64,000 nt of DNA from Moorena bouillonii PNG. Lineage in GTDB: Bacteria > Cyanobacteriota > Cyanobacteriia > Cyanobacteriales > Coleofasciculaceae. The stretch is taken from assembly GCF_001942495.1 (NCBI RefSeq), contig NZ_MKZS01000001.1, forward strand, positions 398,300 through 462,299. The letters run 5' to 3'. The notes under the pieces are model-generated. The model was not told the origin of the DNA. It made no database searches and was given only the letters and a program-made list of their open reading frames with translations. Position 1 is the first letter of the stretch. Each line of letters opens with the position of its first letter. The position numbers were made by a program, and so were the translations under genes. Shown here one piece after another: positions 49,832 to 58,211 of this stretch.

Positions 49832-51423
49832 GAAATTTCCCCATAGAATTTACCAATAGTAGTATCAAACTATTAAGTATCAATTTAGGATCAACAGTGA
49901 CAGCTCGGAAAGCTGCCACTGTGTTATGTTAGATGGTACTATCTAAAAGAATTTATTCAACTCTTTCCGAAACAACCAGGCCAGCCCTATCACTCCTAAG
50001 GAGGCAGAAGACGCTGGTTCTGGTACAGACTTAGACTCAGCCTTAGTCTCAGCCTTGTCTTGGGACTTCAGTGCTGCTAAGGTGAATTTCGCTAGGATCT
50101 GATGGCCAGCTGTCGTTGGGTGGGTGCTATCCCAGAATAAAAACTCGTCTGGATTAGCACAAGCAATAAACGTTGTTCCATCTAAGCACTCTTCGGTCAC
50201 ATTCGTGAAACCAAAGTTTCCAGGATTGGTCAAAATCTGATTAAATAGGTCATACTGATCAACGGATATCAGGTTAATGTCAGGTAAAGATTGCCTCAAA
50301 ATGTTAAGGGTGGAGTCCAATACAGAGTTATGCTGCTCGGTCAAATCTGTGAGGCTAGACGATAATACACTATCTAGTCTCAGTGATTGAGGTATCTTTC
50401 CCAAATCTGGTAAGTTAAGCACTAGGAAATTGCGAGCACCAAAGTTATACAGGGAGTTCAGCGCTGTCTCTATATTGCCCACGACCTGAGTAGGATTAGG
50501 AATATCCATACTCTGATAATCATTGCCACCCAACCACAGAATATAGAGAGCGTTGGGGTCAGCCATCTGATCAGATAGGATTAGGTCATTGGTGAACCCT
50601 GCTACTTGGGTCAGTAATCCCGGGGACAACGCTTCGAACTCACCAAGGCCAGACACTCCGGTTTGAGCACCACCAACAGCAAAGTTTACACTTTGATTAC
50701 TCGTCGCACCATTGAAGAAAAAACTCGCCCGAGGACCATCGGGAGTGATAGTGATCGGAGAAAGTATCGGGGAATCCGGTAACAGCACCGATAAATCAGT
50801 AGATGGCTTCACTTCTATCTCCAGAGCATCTGCTAGATAATCTACCCAGATTGGACCATTGCTAAAACGGCCCTGAAAGTAGGGTGGACTCTGGGGGATT
50901 ATGGAAATGGTGGGATTTAACTGATTGCTTTCCTTACTGATATTGAAGACATTGCCAGAATCCGATAGGCTATCACCAAACACATAAAGATTAGTGAAAT
51001 CTAAATCATATGCCCTAGCTTCACAGGACAATATTAAAGTAAATAGAGAAAATCCTAAGGCCGTAATTGTGTTTTTCATTTTTGATTGTCTGTGATTGTG
51101 GGTAGACCTTTCAAGACAAACCTAACAACCTACAGACATAGAGTACTGGTTTGGGTTACTCTCTTTATTAAGAGCTGGCAAAATTTTTGGATTATAGTAT
51201 AAATAAAAAGTAAAGTATTACAATAACTTTAATCAGAGTATATGCTTTTTTCATAGTAATGAGGTACACACGATTATTCTCCTATTCCCAATTCCGAAGT
51301 TCCCTCTTATGACTTCCCTACTCCCTGCTACCTTTTGAAGTTATCAATCCTACTTATTAGTTATTATTGAAAGTTTCATAAAATTCTAATTTTTGCTTAA
51401 CTATTCTATGATTAAGCAACGCC
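49832..51423. repeat. Tandem duplication unit B (esterase gene plus flanks)
   Basis: The unit starts at GAAATTTCCCCATAGAATTT, the first bases of the 47712-48152 gene, at 48140 (unit A), 49832 (unit B) and 51424 (unit C). Each unit then contains an esterase copy and its upstream region ending TATGATTAAGCAACGCC. Unit A is 1692 bp and unit B 1592 bp. The junction AACGCC/GAAATTT is the same in both, which shows unequal crossing-over after one founding duplication. Confidence 0.88.
49943..51079 (-). CDS. SGNH/GDSL esterase with PEP-CTERM tail, copy B
   Basis: A 378-residue paralogue of copy A, very similar along its length. Signal peptide MKNTITALGFSLFTLILSCE; block I VFGDSLSDSGN (Ser37); LWLGGNDYQ, where GxND is kept; DSTHPTT with the catalytic Asp and His; the end SVPEPASSASLGVIG is followed by AWLFRKELNKFF as the sorting helix and basic end. 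The linker has only one LKSQDKAET-like unit instead of copy A's repeats. The upstream region (51080-51423) is almost identical to that of copy A (49487-49831), so the two may be expressed alike. It appears functional. Confidence 0.87.
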   Translation of the reverse strand: MKNTITALGFSLFTLILSCEARAYDLDFTNLYVFGDSLSDSGNVFNISKESNQLNPTISIIPQSPPYFQGRFSNGPIWVDYLADALEIEVKPSTDLSVLLPDSPILSPITITPDGPRASFFFNGATSNQSVNFAVGGAQTGVSGLGEFEALSPGLLTQVAGFTNDLILSDQMADPNALYILWLGGNDYQSMDIPNPTQVVGNIETALNSLYNFGARNFLVLNLPDLGKIPQSLRLDSVLSSSLTDLTEQHNSVLDSTLNILRQSLPDINLISVDQYDLFNQILTNPGNFGFTNVTEECLDGTTFIACANPDEFLFWDSTHPTTAGHQILAKFTLAALKSQDKAETKAESKSVPEPASSASLGVIGLAWLFRKELNKFF

Positions 51424-51522
51424 GAAATTTCCCCATAGAATTTACCAATAGTAGTATCAAACTATTAAGTATCAATTTAGGATCAACGGTGACAGCTCGG
51501 GAAGCTGCCACTGTGTTATCGT

Positions 51523-51750
51523 GTAAGCATTCAGCTATCAGCCGTTGGCCGTTGGCCACGCTACGCGAACAGCGGTCAGCTAATCAACGGGAGGTAGTAA
51601 ACAAGCTGAGGGGTGCTAGTACGGCTGGTTGGAAATCCCTGCTCGTTTTATTCATCCGACCCCGTGTAGTTAAAGCACCTGCTAGCACCTCAAGTAGCAC
51701 CATCTGTAGCGCATTAGCTGATAGCTGATAGCTGACGCCTGAATGCTTAC
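51523..51750. mobile_element. 228-bp miniature element, family B, with 8-bp target duplication
   Basis: The ends GTAAGCATTCAG and CTGAATGCTTAC are inverted repeats, flanked by GTTATCGT on both sides (51515-51522 and 51751-51758). In the unoccupied paralogous position before copy A the sequence is GTGTTATAGTTAATAG, so the insertion is proven by comparison inside the window. The interior has no frame. It includes a CCGTTGGCCACGCTACGCGA repeat unit and CAGCTAT heptamers next to both ends. Confidence 0.9.
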
Positions 51751-52516
51751 GTTATCGTTAATAGTAAAATCTAGCAGGATTTATTCAACTGTTTCCGAAA
51801 CAACCAGGCCAGCCCTATCACTCCTAAGGAGGCAGAAGACACTGGTTCTGGTACAGACTTAGACTCATCCTTGTCAAGGGACTTCAGTAATGCTATTGTA
51901 GATTCCGCTAGGATCTGATGGCTAGCTGTGCTTGGGTGGATGCTATCCCAGAATACAAACTCGTCTGGATTAGCACAAGCAATAAACGTTGCTTCATCTA
52001 AGCACGTTCCCGTCACATTTGTGAAACCGAAGTTTCCAGGATTGGTCAAAACCTGATTAAATAAGTTATTGGCATCTAAGGATATCAGGTTAATGTCAGC
52101 TAAGGATTGGCTCAAAACGTTAACGGTGGAGTCCAACAGAGAGTTATGTTGGTCGGTCAAATCCGTGAGGCGAGTCGATAATACACTACCTAGCCTCAGT
52201 GATTGAGGTATCTTTCCCAAATCTGGTAAGTTAAGCACTAGGAAATTGCGAGCACCAAAGTTATACAGGGAGTTCACTGCTGTCTGTATATTGCCCACGA
52301 CCTCAGTAGGATTAGGAGGGTCTACACTCCGGTAATCATTGGCACCCGACCACAGAATATAGAGGGCGTTGGGGTCAGCGATCTGATCAGATACAATCAG
52401 GTCATTGGTAAACCCTGCGACTTGGGTGAGTAATCCTGGTAACAACGCCCCGAATTCACCAAGGCCAGCTAATCCAGCTTGAGAACCACCAAAAGCAAAG
52501 TTTACGCTTTGACTAG

Positions 52517-53391
52517 GGCATGTCGTCAGTTAGAGAATTGACAACCAGTCAGTGCAGCTATAGAACTGAGGGGAGTCAGGAAAACTCAACTAAGGAGGAA
52601 GTAATGCGTCGGTATGCCTTGCGTCTTGGATCAGTGGGAGCGAATTAAGGATATGCTACCTGGCCAGGAGGGCGCTTGTTGGTGGAAATGCCAAAGATAA
52701 CCGCCTATTTGTTGAAGCCGTACTGTACCGATACCGTGCAGGTATTCCGTGGCGTGATTTGCCGGAGAGGTTTGGCGATTTTCGGTCTGTGCACAAGCGT
52801 CATAGCCTAGGGTCTGAAAGTGGTGTGATAGAACGTGTATTCAAGACACTCTCATTAGATGCAGACAACGAGTACGCTGCGCTCGACGAACACGATTGTA
52901 CGCGCTCATCAACGAGGGTGCTGGTGCAAAAAAAAACACCAGACGATAAACCATTAACACAAGCAATTGGACGCAGTAAGGGTGGTTTATCTACCAAAAT
53001 TCATGCCACCTGTGATGCACGCTAGTAATCCCACAGGGTTTCATCTGACCCCCGGTCAAGCACATGATTTGCAGGGAGCTGATGCGTTACGCGGGTGGTA
53101 TACATGAGATTGGTGCACTGCTTGCAGACAAGGCTTACGATGCGACAGAGCGGGTGCTCAAACGATTAAAAGAAGCTGACTGCCAAGCTGTCATTCCTCC
53201 TAAAGTCAATCGTACTCAACTTTGAACATATGACTTGCACATGTATAAGTGGCGTCATCTGATCGAAAACTTTTTTCAGAAACTTAAGCAATACAGGGCA
53301 ATAGCAACTCGCGCTTGATAAAACTGCTCGTAATTTTTTGGGAGCCATTCATCTCGCCGCTTCTGTCATCTGGCTTAACTGACGACATGCC
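52517..53391 (+). mobile_element. IS5-family (IS427-like) insertion sequence, 875 bp, decayed
   Basis: Terminal inverted repeats GGCATGTCGTCAGTTA (left) and its complement (right) are perfect over 16 bp. The target duplication is CTAG (52513-52516 and 53392-53395), the YTAR type usual for the IS427 group. The element is 875 bp, the normal size. Confidence 0.92.
52604..53384 (+). pseudogene. IS427-type transposase, frameshifted
   Basis: Pieces in different frames match the transposase in order: MRRYALR, then WERIKDMLPG; RLFVEAVLYRYRAGIPWRDL; SGVIERVFKTLSLDADNEYA; KKKTPDDKPLTQAIGRSKGG, then LSTKIHATCDA; GNPTGFHLTPGQAHDLQGAD; ADKAYDA; KEADCQAVIPPK; LYKWRHLIENFFQKLKQYRA; and TARNFLGAIHLAASVIWLN near the right end. 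At least four frame breaks occur and the first catalytic segment (usually MIDSTIVRAHQH) is replaced by LDEHDCTRSSTRV. The protein cannot be made, so the element depends on others to move. Confidence 0.85.
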
Positions 53392-53807
53392 CTAGTAGTC
53401 CCACCATTGAAGAAAAAACTCACTCTAGGGCCATCGGGAGTGATAGTGATTGGAGAAAGTATCGGCGAATCTGGTAACACCACAGACAAGTCAGTAGATC
53501 GCTTGAGCTCTATTTCCAGAGAATCTGCTAGATAATCTACCCAGATCGGACCATTGCTAAAACGTCCCTGAAAGTAGGGTGGACTCTGGGGGGTGAGGGG
53601 AATGGTGGGATCTACCTGATTGCCTGCTTTACTGCTATTGAACACATTGCCAGGATCCGATAGGCTATCACCAAACACATAAAGATTACTGAAATCTAAA
53701 TCATATGCCCTAGCTTCAGAGGGCAACATTAAAGTTAATAGAGAAAATCCGAAGGCCGTAATTGCGTTTTTCATTTTTGATTGTCTGTGATTGTGGGCAG
53801 GTTTCAA

Positions 53808-54135
53808 TCGAAAACTAAAAACCTACAGAGATAGAGTACTGGTTTGGGTCACCCTCTTTATTAAGATATTGCAAAATTTTTGGGTTATAGTATAAATAAA
53901 CAATAAAGTCTTACAATAAATTTAATCAGGCTATATATGGTATCATGTCCGGAAACATCGATAGTGTAAAGCGTGGGTAATTGATAATTGGTAATAGGGA
54001 ATTGGTAAGTGTGATTAGTACTAAGCTATTCCCTATTAACCATTCCCGATTACCAAAACAAACAATAACAAAGAACACTACCTAAACAACCGGATACGAT
54101 CTGACAGGTTAGTCGCTTTTTTCAAAAATACGGTT
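53808..54135. other. Intergenic region between esterase copy C and the SMC-like operon
   Basis: The first 130 bases still match the upstream regions of copies A and B (GATAGAGTACTGGTTTGGGT, CCCTCTTTATTAAGA), then similarity ends near 53935. From 53985 there are GGTAATAGGGAATTGGTAAG and an inverse-looking CCATTCCCGATTACC, giving a loose palindrome. No gene. Confidence 0.55.
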
Positions 54136-54384
54136 ATGACATTTAGATACTCTACCAGTGGTGCTACATCAGTCATTTCCAGAAGAGTAGCTGAAAAATC
54201 TTCTACTTATTCTCCTAGCAAAAATGAACTCCATGATGTCCAGGAGCCGATTATCACTGCTCCCCTAGAAGTGCGCCGAATTATAGAGCGAGTATTGCAA
54301 GCAGAAAAGGATAAACTCTATATGAAAACTCCCCGTAATATTAATGATGATATCTTGAGAATTGTCAAGGAAGAAGTGCAATGA
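54136..54384 (+). CDS. Small protein coupled to the SMC/DndD-like ATPase
   Basis: An 82-residue protein with a polar Ser-rich start (MTFRYSTSGATSVISRRVAE) and a helical second half (EVRRIIERVLQAEKDKLYMK, then TPRNINDDILRIVKEEV). It overlaps the next gene by four bases (ATGA), so the two are translationally coupled. I do not recognise a named family. The tight coupling suggests that it binds the ATPase or recruits it to a target, but that is inference. The ATG at 54136 is the first in frame. Confidence 0.7.
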   Translation: MTFRYSTSGATSVISRRVAEKSSTYSPSKNELHDVQEPIITAPLEVRRIIERVLQAEKDKLYMKTPRNINDDILRIVKEEVQ

Positions 54385-56450
54385 AGCTGTTATCGATTCA
54401 GCTATGTAATTTTCGTCAGTTTTATGGTAAAACTCCCGTGATTGTGTTAGCCAGTGGTGAGCAAAACACTACGATTATTCATGGGAATAATGGTGCTGGT
54501 AAGACTACCATACTAAATGCTTTTTCGTGGGTACTCTATGAAAAGTTTAGTGCTGCTTTTGCCTCAGAAGACCAACTGCTGAATAAGCGAGCTCTTGCTG
54601 AAGCTCAGTTCAATAAACCAGTAGACTGTTGGGTAGAAGTGGCATTTGAACACAATAATAAACGCTACCAAGTCAAACGTCTATGTCGTACTTACAAAAC
54701 TGAGGTAGGAGTTGAGCAAAGTAACACGGAACTGTATCTCCAAATTGCTGGAGATGATGGACGCTGGTTATTGCCTCAACAACTACCTGAGGATATTATT
54801 GGTCAAATTTTACCAGCTAGTTTGCACCAATACTTCTTTTTTGATGGGGAACGAATTGAACAACTGGTACGCTCGGATAAAAAGTCGGAAGTTGCGGAAG
54901 CAACCAAGACCTTGCTAGGGGTAGAAGTTTTAAATCGCTCCATTAAACATTTAAGGGAAGCGAAAAAAACCTTAGACTATGAATTGTCTTTAATTGGCGA
55001 CTCAGAAACTAAGCAATTGCTTAAACAACAGAGAAAATCGGAAAAGACGAGCCAGAGTCTACTAAAGCGTCAAAGGGAAATCAAGCAGGAGTTAGAGGAT
55101 CAAGATCAGCTAAAGAAGACAATTGGTCAACGCTTATTAGAACTCGGTGGCGCTCAGGAGTTACAACAGCTGCGAGATGAACTAGAAGCTAGGGAAAAGT
55201 TAATTAGAGAACAGCTAAAACAAAGCCAACATATTTTGAAACGAGCTATATCAACTCGTGGCTATACGGTGCTGCTCTCAGAGGTAAGCTCAACTTTTCA
55301 AGAAATTGTCAAAGATTTAATCACCGAAAGAGGAGAATTACCTGTTGGGATTAAGCGGCAATTTGTTGGGGATTTACTCAAACACAAGCGCTGTATCTGT
55401 GGTGTAGAATTAACTGAGGGAACTCATGCTCATCAGCAAGTAGCAGCCTGGATGGATAAAGCCGGAATGGCTGAAGTGGAAGAAACCGCAATAAGGATGG
55501 GTTCCCAGGTTGATGAAATTAGCCAACAGGTGCCTGAGTTTTGGCAAGATGTTGACCAACAACAAGATACTATTGCTCAGGGAAGAACTGAGCTTTCTAG
55601 AATTGAGACCCAACTAGATGATATCAAGAAAAAGTTACGTAACTTTCCCGATGAGGATATCAGTCTGCTCCAACAACAGTTGGATGAGATAGATACTAGG
55701 ATTCGGGAGCTAACTCTAGAACAAGGAGGGAATCAACAACAACTTGAACAGTTGGATACAGACATTGACTTAAAGGATAAGCAGATTGCTAAGCACAAAA
55801 TGAATGAAAGTAAGCAGGCGTTGATACAGCGACGGATTGCTGCTGCTCAAGATTCTATTGAACGTTTAATTGAAGTTAGGGAACGTTTGGAAACTCAGTT
55901 TCGGACTTCTTTGGAAAAGCGGGTCCAGGAGATATTTATCTCAATTTCCTTTACACCCTACATTCCTAAGTTGAGTGATAAGTATGAGTTAACCTTAGTA
56001 GAAAGTACTCTTGGGGCAGAAAACCTAGTTGCTGCGTCTACGGGAGAAAATCAGATTCTAAGTTTATCCTTTATCGGGGGAATTATTGACCGAGTTAGGG
56101 ATTGGAGTCAAGAGCATTCTCTGATGGGACCTGATAGTAGTACTTTTCCTATTGTAATGGATTCTCCCTTTGGAAGCTTGGATGAAATCTATCGTCGGCG
56201 AATTGCTCATATCTTGCCTAGACTAGCGAATCAATTAGTAGTTTTAGTGACTCAGACTCAGTGGCGAGGAGAAGTGGCTGATGAGATACTTCCTTTTCTT
56301 GGTAAAGAGTATGTGTTGACTTACAATTCTCCTAAGTCTGATTGTGAAGAAGATATTATTGAGCTAGCTGGAAATCGTTATGATTTGGTAAGGCGTAGTC
56401 CAAATCAGTTTGAATATACTGAGATTATCGAGGTCGATTATGATAGCTAG
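54381..56450 (+). CDS. SMC/Rad50-like ATPase related to DndD
   Basis: A 689-residue ATPase. It starts MKLLSIQLCNFRQFYGKTPV, the usual beginning of Rad50/RecF/DndD proteins, with Walker A GNNGAGKTT (35-43). LHQYFFFDGERIEQL is a DndD-like segment after the lobe. Two long coiled coils (about 190-290 and 380-500) flank a Cys-Ile-Cys-Gly turn (338-341), a possible zinc-binding hinge. The C-terminal lobe has the signature-like STGENQILSLSFIGGI and Walker B FPIVMDSPFGSLDE. DndD is the ATPase of DNA phosphorothioation systems; no other dnd genes are here, so this is a stand-alone relative. The upstream 82-aa gene overlaps it by 4 bp. Confidence 0.85.
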   Translation: MKLLSIQLCNFRQFYGKTPVIVLASGEQNTTIIHGNNGAGKTTILNAFSWVLYEKFSAAFASEDQLLNKRALAEAQFNKPVDCWVEVAFEHNNKRYQVKRLCRTYKTEVGVEQSNTELYLQIAGDDGRWLLPQQLPEDIIGQILPASLHQYFFFDGERIEQLVRSDKKSEVAEATKTLLGVEVLNRSIKHLREAKKTLDYELSLIGDSETKQLLKQQRKSEKTSQSLLKRQREIKQELEDQDQLKKTIGQRLLELGGAQELQQLRDELEAREKLIREQLKQSQHILKRAISTRGYTVLLSEVSSTFQEIVKDLITERGELPVGIKRQFVGDLLKHKRCICGVELTEGTHAHQQVAAWMDKAGMAEVEETAIRMGSQVDEISQQVPEFWQDVDQQQDTIAQGRTELSRIETQLDDIKKKLRNFPDEDISLLQQQLDEIDTRIRELTLEQGGNQQQLEQLDTDIDLKDKQIAKHKMNESKQALIQRRIAAAQDSIERLIEVRERLETQFRTSLEKRVQEIFISISFTPYIPKLSDKYELTLVESTLGAENLVAASTGENQILSLSFIGGIIDRVRDWSQEHSLMGPDSSTFPIVMDSPFGSLDEIYRRRIAHILPRLANQLVVLVTQTQWRGEVADEILPFLGKEYVLTYNSPKSDCEEDIIELAGNRYDLVRRSPNQFEYTEIIEVDYDS

Positions 56451-56929
56451 TTTGTTGAAGCTTCATGGTTGATTACCCAAGTAAGTGGGGAGTTGAGCGT
56501 GAATTAGACTGTGCGTTAAGGTGATACCGTTTTTTTTAACTAATTCTCCCTCTACCTATTTGGTATTATTCCGGTAATCCTTAAGCCAGTCTTATAAAGA
56601 GATAATTTTTGCTCTATGACCAACTAATGTTGATGCTACCATAATTAGTGACTATTTTGTTAGTATATAAAGTGAGTGTGATGCTCTTTAAGAGCCGCTA
56701 CGCGATTGGCCGTAGGCCACGCTACGCGAACGCATAAAGTAATCCCATCTAGTAATCCGATTTGTTTTGTCAATAATACTACCCTTGACAATAGGTCAAA
56801 TTTATGAAATATGAATCCTGACTCCCTACTCCCTACTCCCTACTCCCTACTCCCTAAAAACCATAAGCCATAACTTTCTGCATCAACCGATAACAAACAG
56901 CTATATATAGATATATATAAGCTAATAAA
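56451..56929. other. Intergenic region with repeat units
   Basis: No gene. It holds an ACGCTACGCGAAC-type palindrome pair (56696-56734: CGCTACGCGATTGGCCGTAG, then GCCACGCTACGCGAAC), and at 56820-56855 five copies of the heptamer ACTCCCT. Confidence 0.75.
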
Positions 56930-57556
56930 ATGTCTTACAGTGAATTTACTCTAGATACACTTAAACATCAATTTAACTTATCGATTCAAGAACGAGTTAA
57001 CTTGTTTGAATCAGTTGAAGCAGTTACTCCTAGCCCTTTATTAAAAGAGATTCTAGCAGAAAACCTACCTCTAGGATTGGAAATCGATACCGAAAAAGCC
57101 CGCTCTGAATTGATTGTTGCTCCTATTTTAGTGGAAATTCGCAAGCAATTTAACCGTCAAATCAGCCTTTTCTCTGGGACAGAGTTTACTATTGATAAAA
57201 GTAAAGGGCTAAACGGTAGGTGTGATTTTATGATTAGTCATTCTCCTGAACAGTTGGATGTTACTGCTCCCATTGCTATTCTAGTTGAAGCAAAAAACGA
57301 TAACCTTAAATCCGCTATCCCTCAGTGTATTGCTGAAATGGTTGCTGCTCAACTTTTTAATGAGCAAAAAAATAATCCTATTCCGTTTATCTATGGTGGA
57401 GTTACAACTGGCAGCCTCTGGAAATTTATGAAATTAGTCAAAAATTCGGTTTCTATTGAGTCAGAAGAACACTTTATTGGTAATTTAGAGGCTCTGCTCG
57501 GTATTATGTCACATATTATTAATAGCACTCGCCCTCAATCTCTTGCTGAAAGTTAG
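56930..57556 (+). CDS. PD-(D/E)XK-like conserved hypothetical protein
   Basis: A 208-residue protein. The core has an early Glu in EIDTEKARSELIVAPILVEI, then Asp in LNGRCDFMIS and Glu-x-Lys in IAILVEAKND, i.e. the D...ExK order of the PD-(D/E)XK nuclease fold, followed by a helix with Gln/Glu (AIPQCIAEMVAAQLFNEQKN). This resembles a family abundant in filamentous cyanobacteria and annotated only as hypothetical. It may bind or cut DNA. It is 480 bp downstream of the SMC-like gene on the same strand; a functional link is possible but the gap is large. ATG at 56930 is the first in frame. Confidence 0.65.
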   Translation: MSYSEFTLDTLKHQFNLSIQERVNLFESVEAVTPSPLLKEILAENLPLGLEIDTEKARSELIVAPILVEIRKQFNRQISLFSGTEFTIDKSKGLNGRCDFMISHSPEQLDVTAPIAILVEAKNDNLKSAIPQCIAEMVAAQLFNEQKNNPIPFIYGGVTTGSLWKFMKLVKNSVSIESEEHFIGNLEALLGIMSHIINSTRPQSLAES

Positions 57557-57723
57557 TGATAATTATGGGATAGTGGCCAGAAAAGTCGGCAAGTATACTA
57601 GACACTACATCAAGAAGTAAGCAATAATATTATTGGTTTTAGATATTTAATTATGGTTATGATAATCAAAATATAAAGGATAATTATCCATTGAGAGGTA
57701 GATGATAATTATGTATAATAGAG

Positions 57724-57945
57724 CTGGGGGGGTGACATGCAAGCTAAAATCCTTACTGGGTAAGATATTCAGCTCATCTGTTACAAAAAGATACATGCTG
57801 TTTTGGACCGACCTTGGACGTAGTTATAAGGGTTTGAGCGTCCAGAACATCAAAGAAGGGTCAATTTGGGAGTTTATCTTTCCTGAAATAATTGGCATCA
57901 AAGCCTTACCTAGTAAGCTTTTCAGGGCTCATGTCACCCCCTCAG
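57724..57945. mobile_element. Miniature inverted-repeat element, family A copy 3 (222 bp) with 9-bp target duplication
   Basis: The ends CTGGGGGGGTGACATG and CATGTCACCCCCTCAG are inverted repeats with one mismatch. The flanks carry an exact 9-bp duplication ATAATAGAG (57715-57723 and 57946-57954). The interior matches copies 1 and 2 (AGCTAAAATCCTTACTGGG, GTTATAAGGGTTTGAGC, GGCATCAAAGCCTTA) but lacks their inner palindrome of about 50 bp. An 87-aa frame across it is not a gene. Confidence 0.92.
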
Positions 57946-58081
57946 ATAATAGAGTTAATTGTTAGAAGTAGTCAATCTTATTGAAGCGCTTAGGGTTGAG
58001 CGTTATCTGGCTGCTTATGTTGACTAATTTATAGTGTAAGTCTTAATATTATATCACGTAAAACTTACAACCTAAGCTGAT

Positions 58082-58150
58082 AGGTAATAGCTGATAGCTG
58101 ATAGCTGATAGCTGATGGCTGATGACTGATGGCTGATGGCTGATAGCTTA
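58082..58150. repeat. Heptamer array (CTGATAG/CTGATGG)
   Basis: About nine 7-mers, first GATAGCT then GATGGCT variants, end in GATAGCTTAC 60 bases before tldD. It is the same heptamer as the 561-744 array on the opposite strand and resembles the subterminal part of the family B element. Confidence 0.85.
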
Positions 58151-58211
58151 CAATAGCGCTCGATACCCTAATCATTGCACAATAGAATAGTTCCTTGCTC
58201 TTTCCCCTACT

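Larger units (their letters stand above)
51771..53774 (-). pseudogene. SGNH/GDSL esterase copy C, interrupted by an IS element
   Basis: The N-terminal part runs from the ATG at 53774 (MKNAITAFGFSLLTLMLPSE; VFGDSLSDPGN) to FFFNGGTT. It is cut at the CTAG at 53392-53395 by an 875-bp IS element and resumes at 52516 with SQSVNFAFGGSQAGL, continuing to the GxND block (WSGANDYR), DSIHPST and the PEP-CTERM end. Removing the element and one CTAG restores an uninterrupted frame with the same length as copies A and B at the join, so the gene was intact when hit. It lacks copy A's 13-residue repeats. Confidence 0.9.

Noticed and set aside
54136-56450. Complete Dnd phosphorothioation system
   Set aside because: Only a DndD-like ATPase is present; no cysteine desulfurase, DndC-type reductase, DndB or DndE frames are near.
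57702-57965. 87-aa gene across the family A element
   Set aside because: The frame starts outside and ends outside the element and has no counterpart in the other copies.
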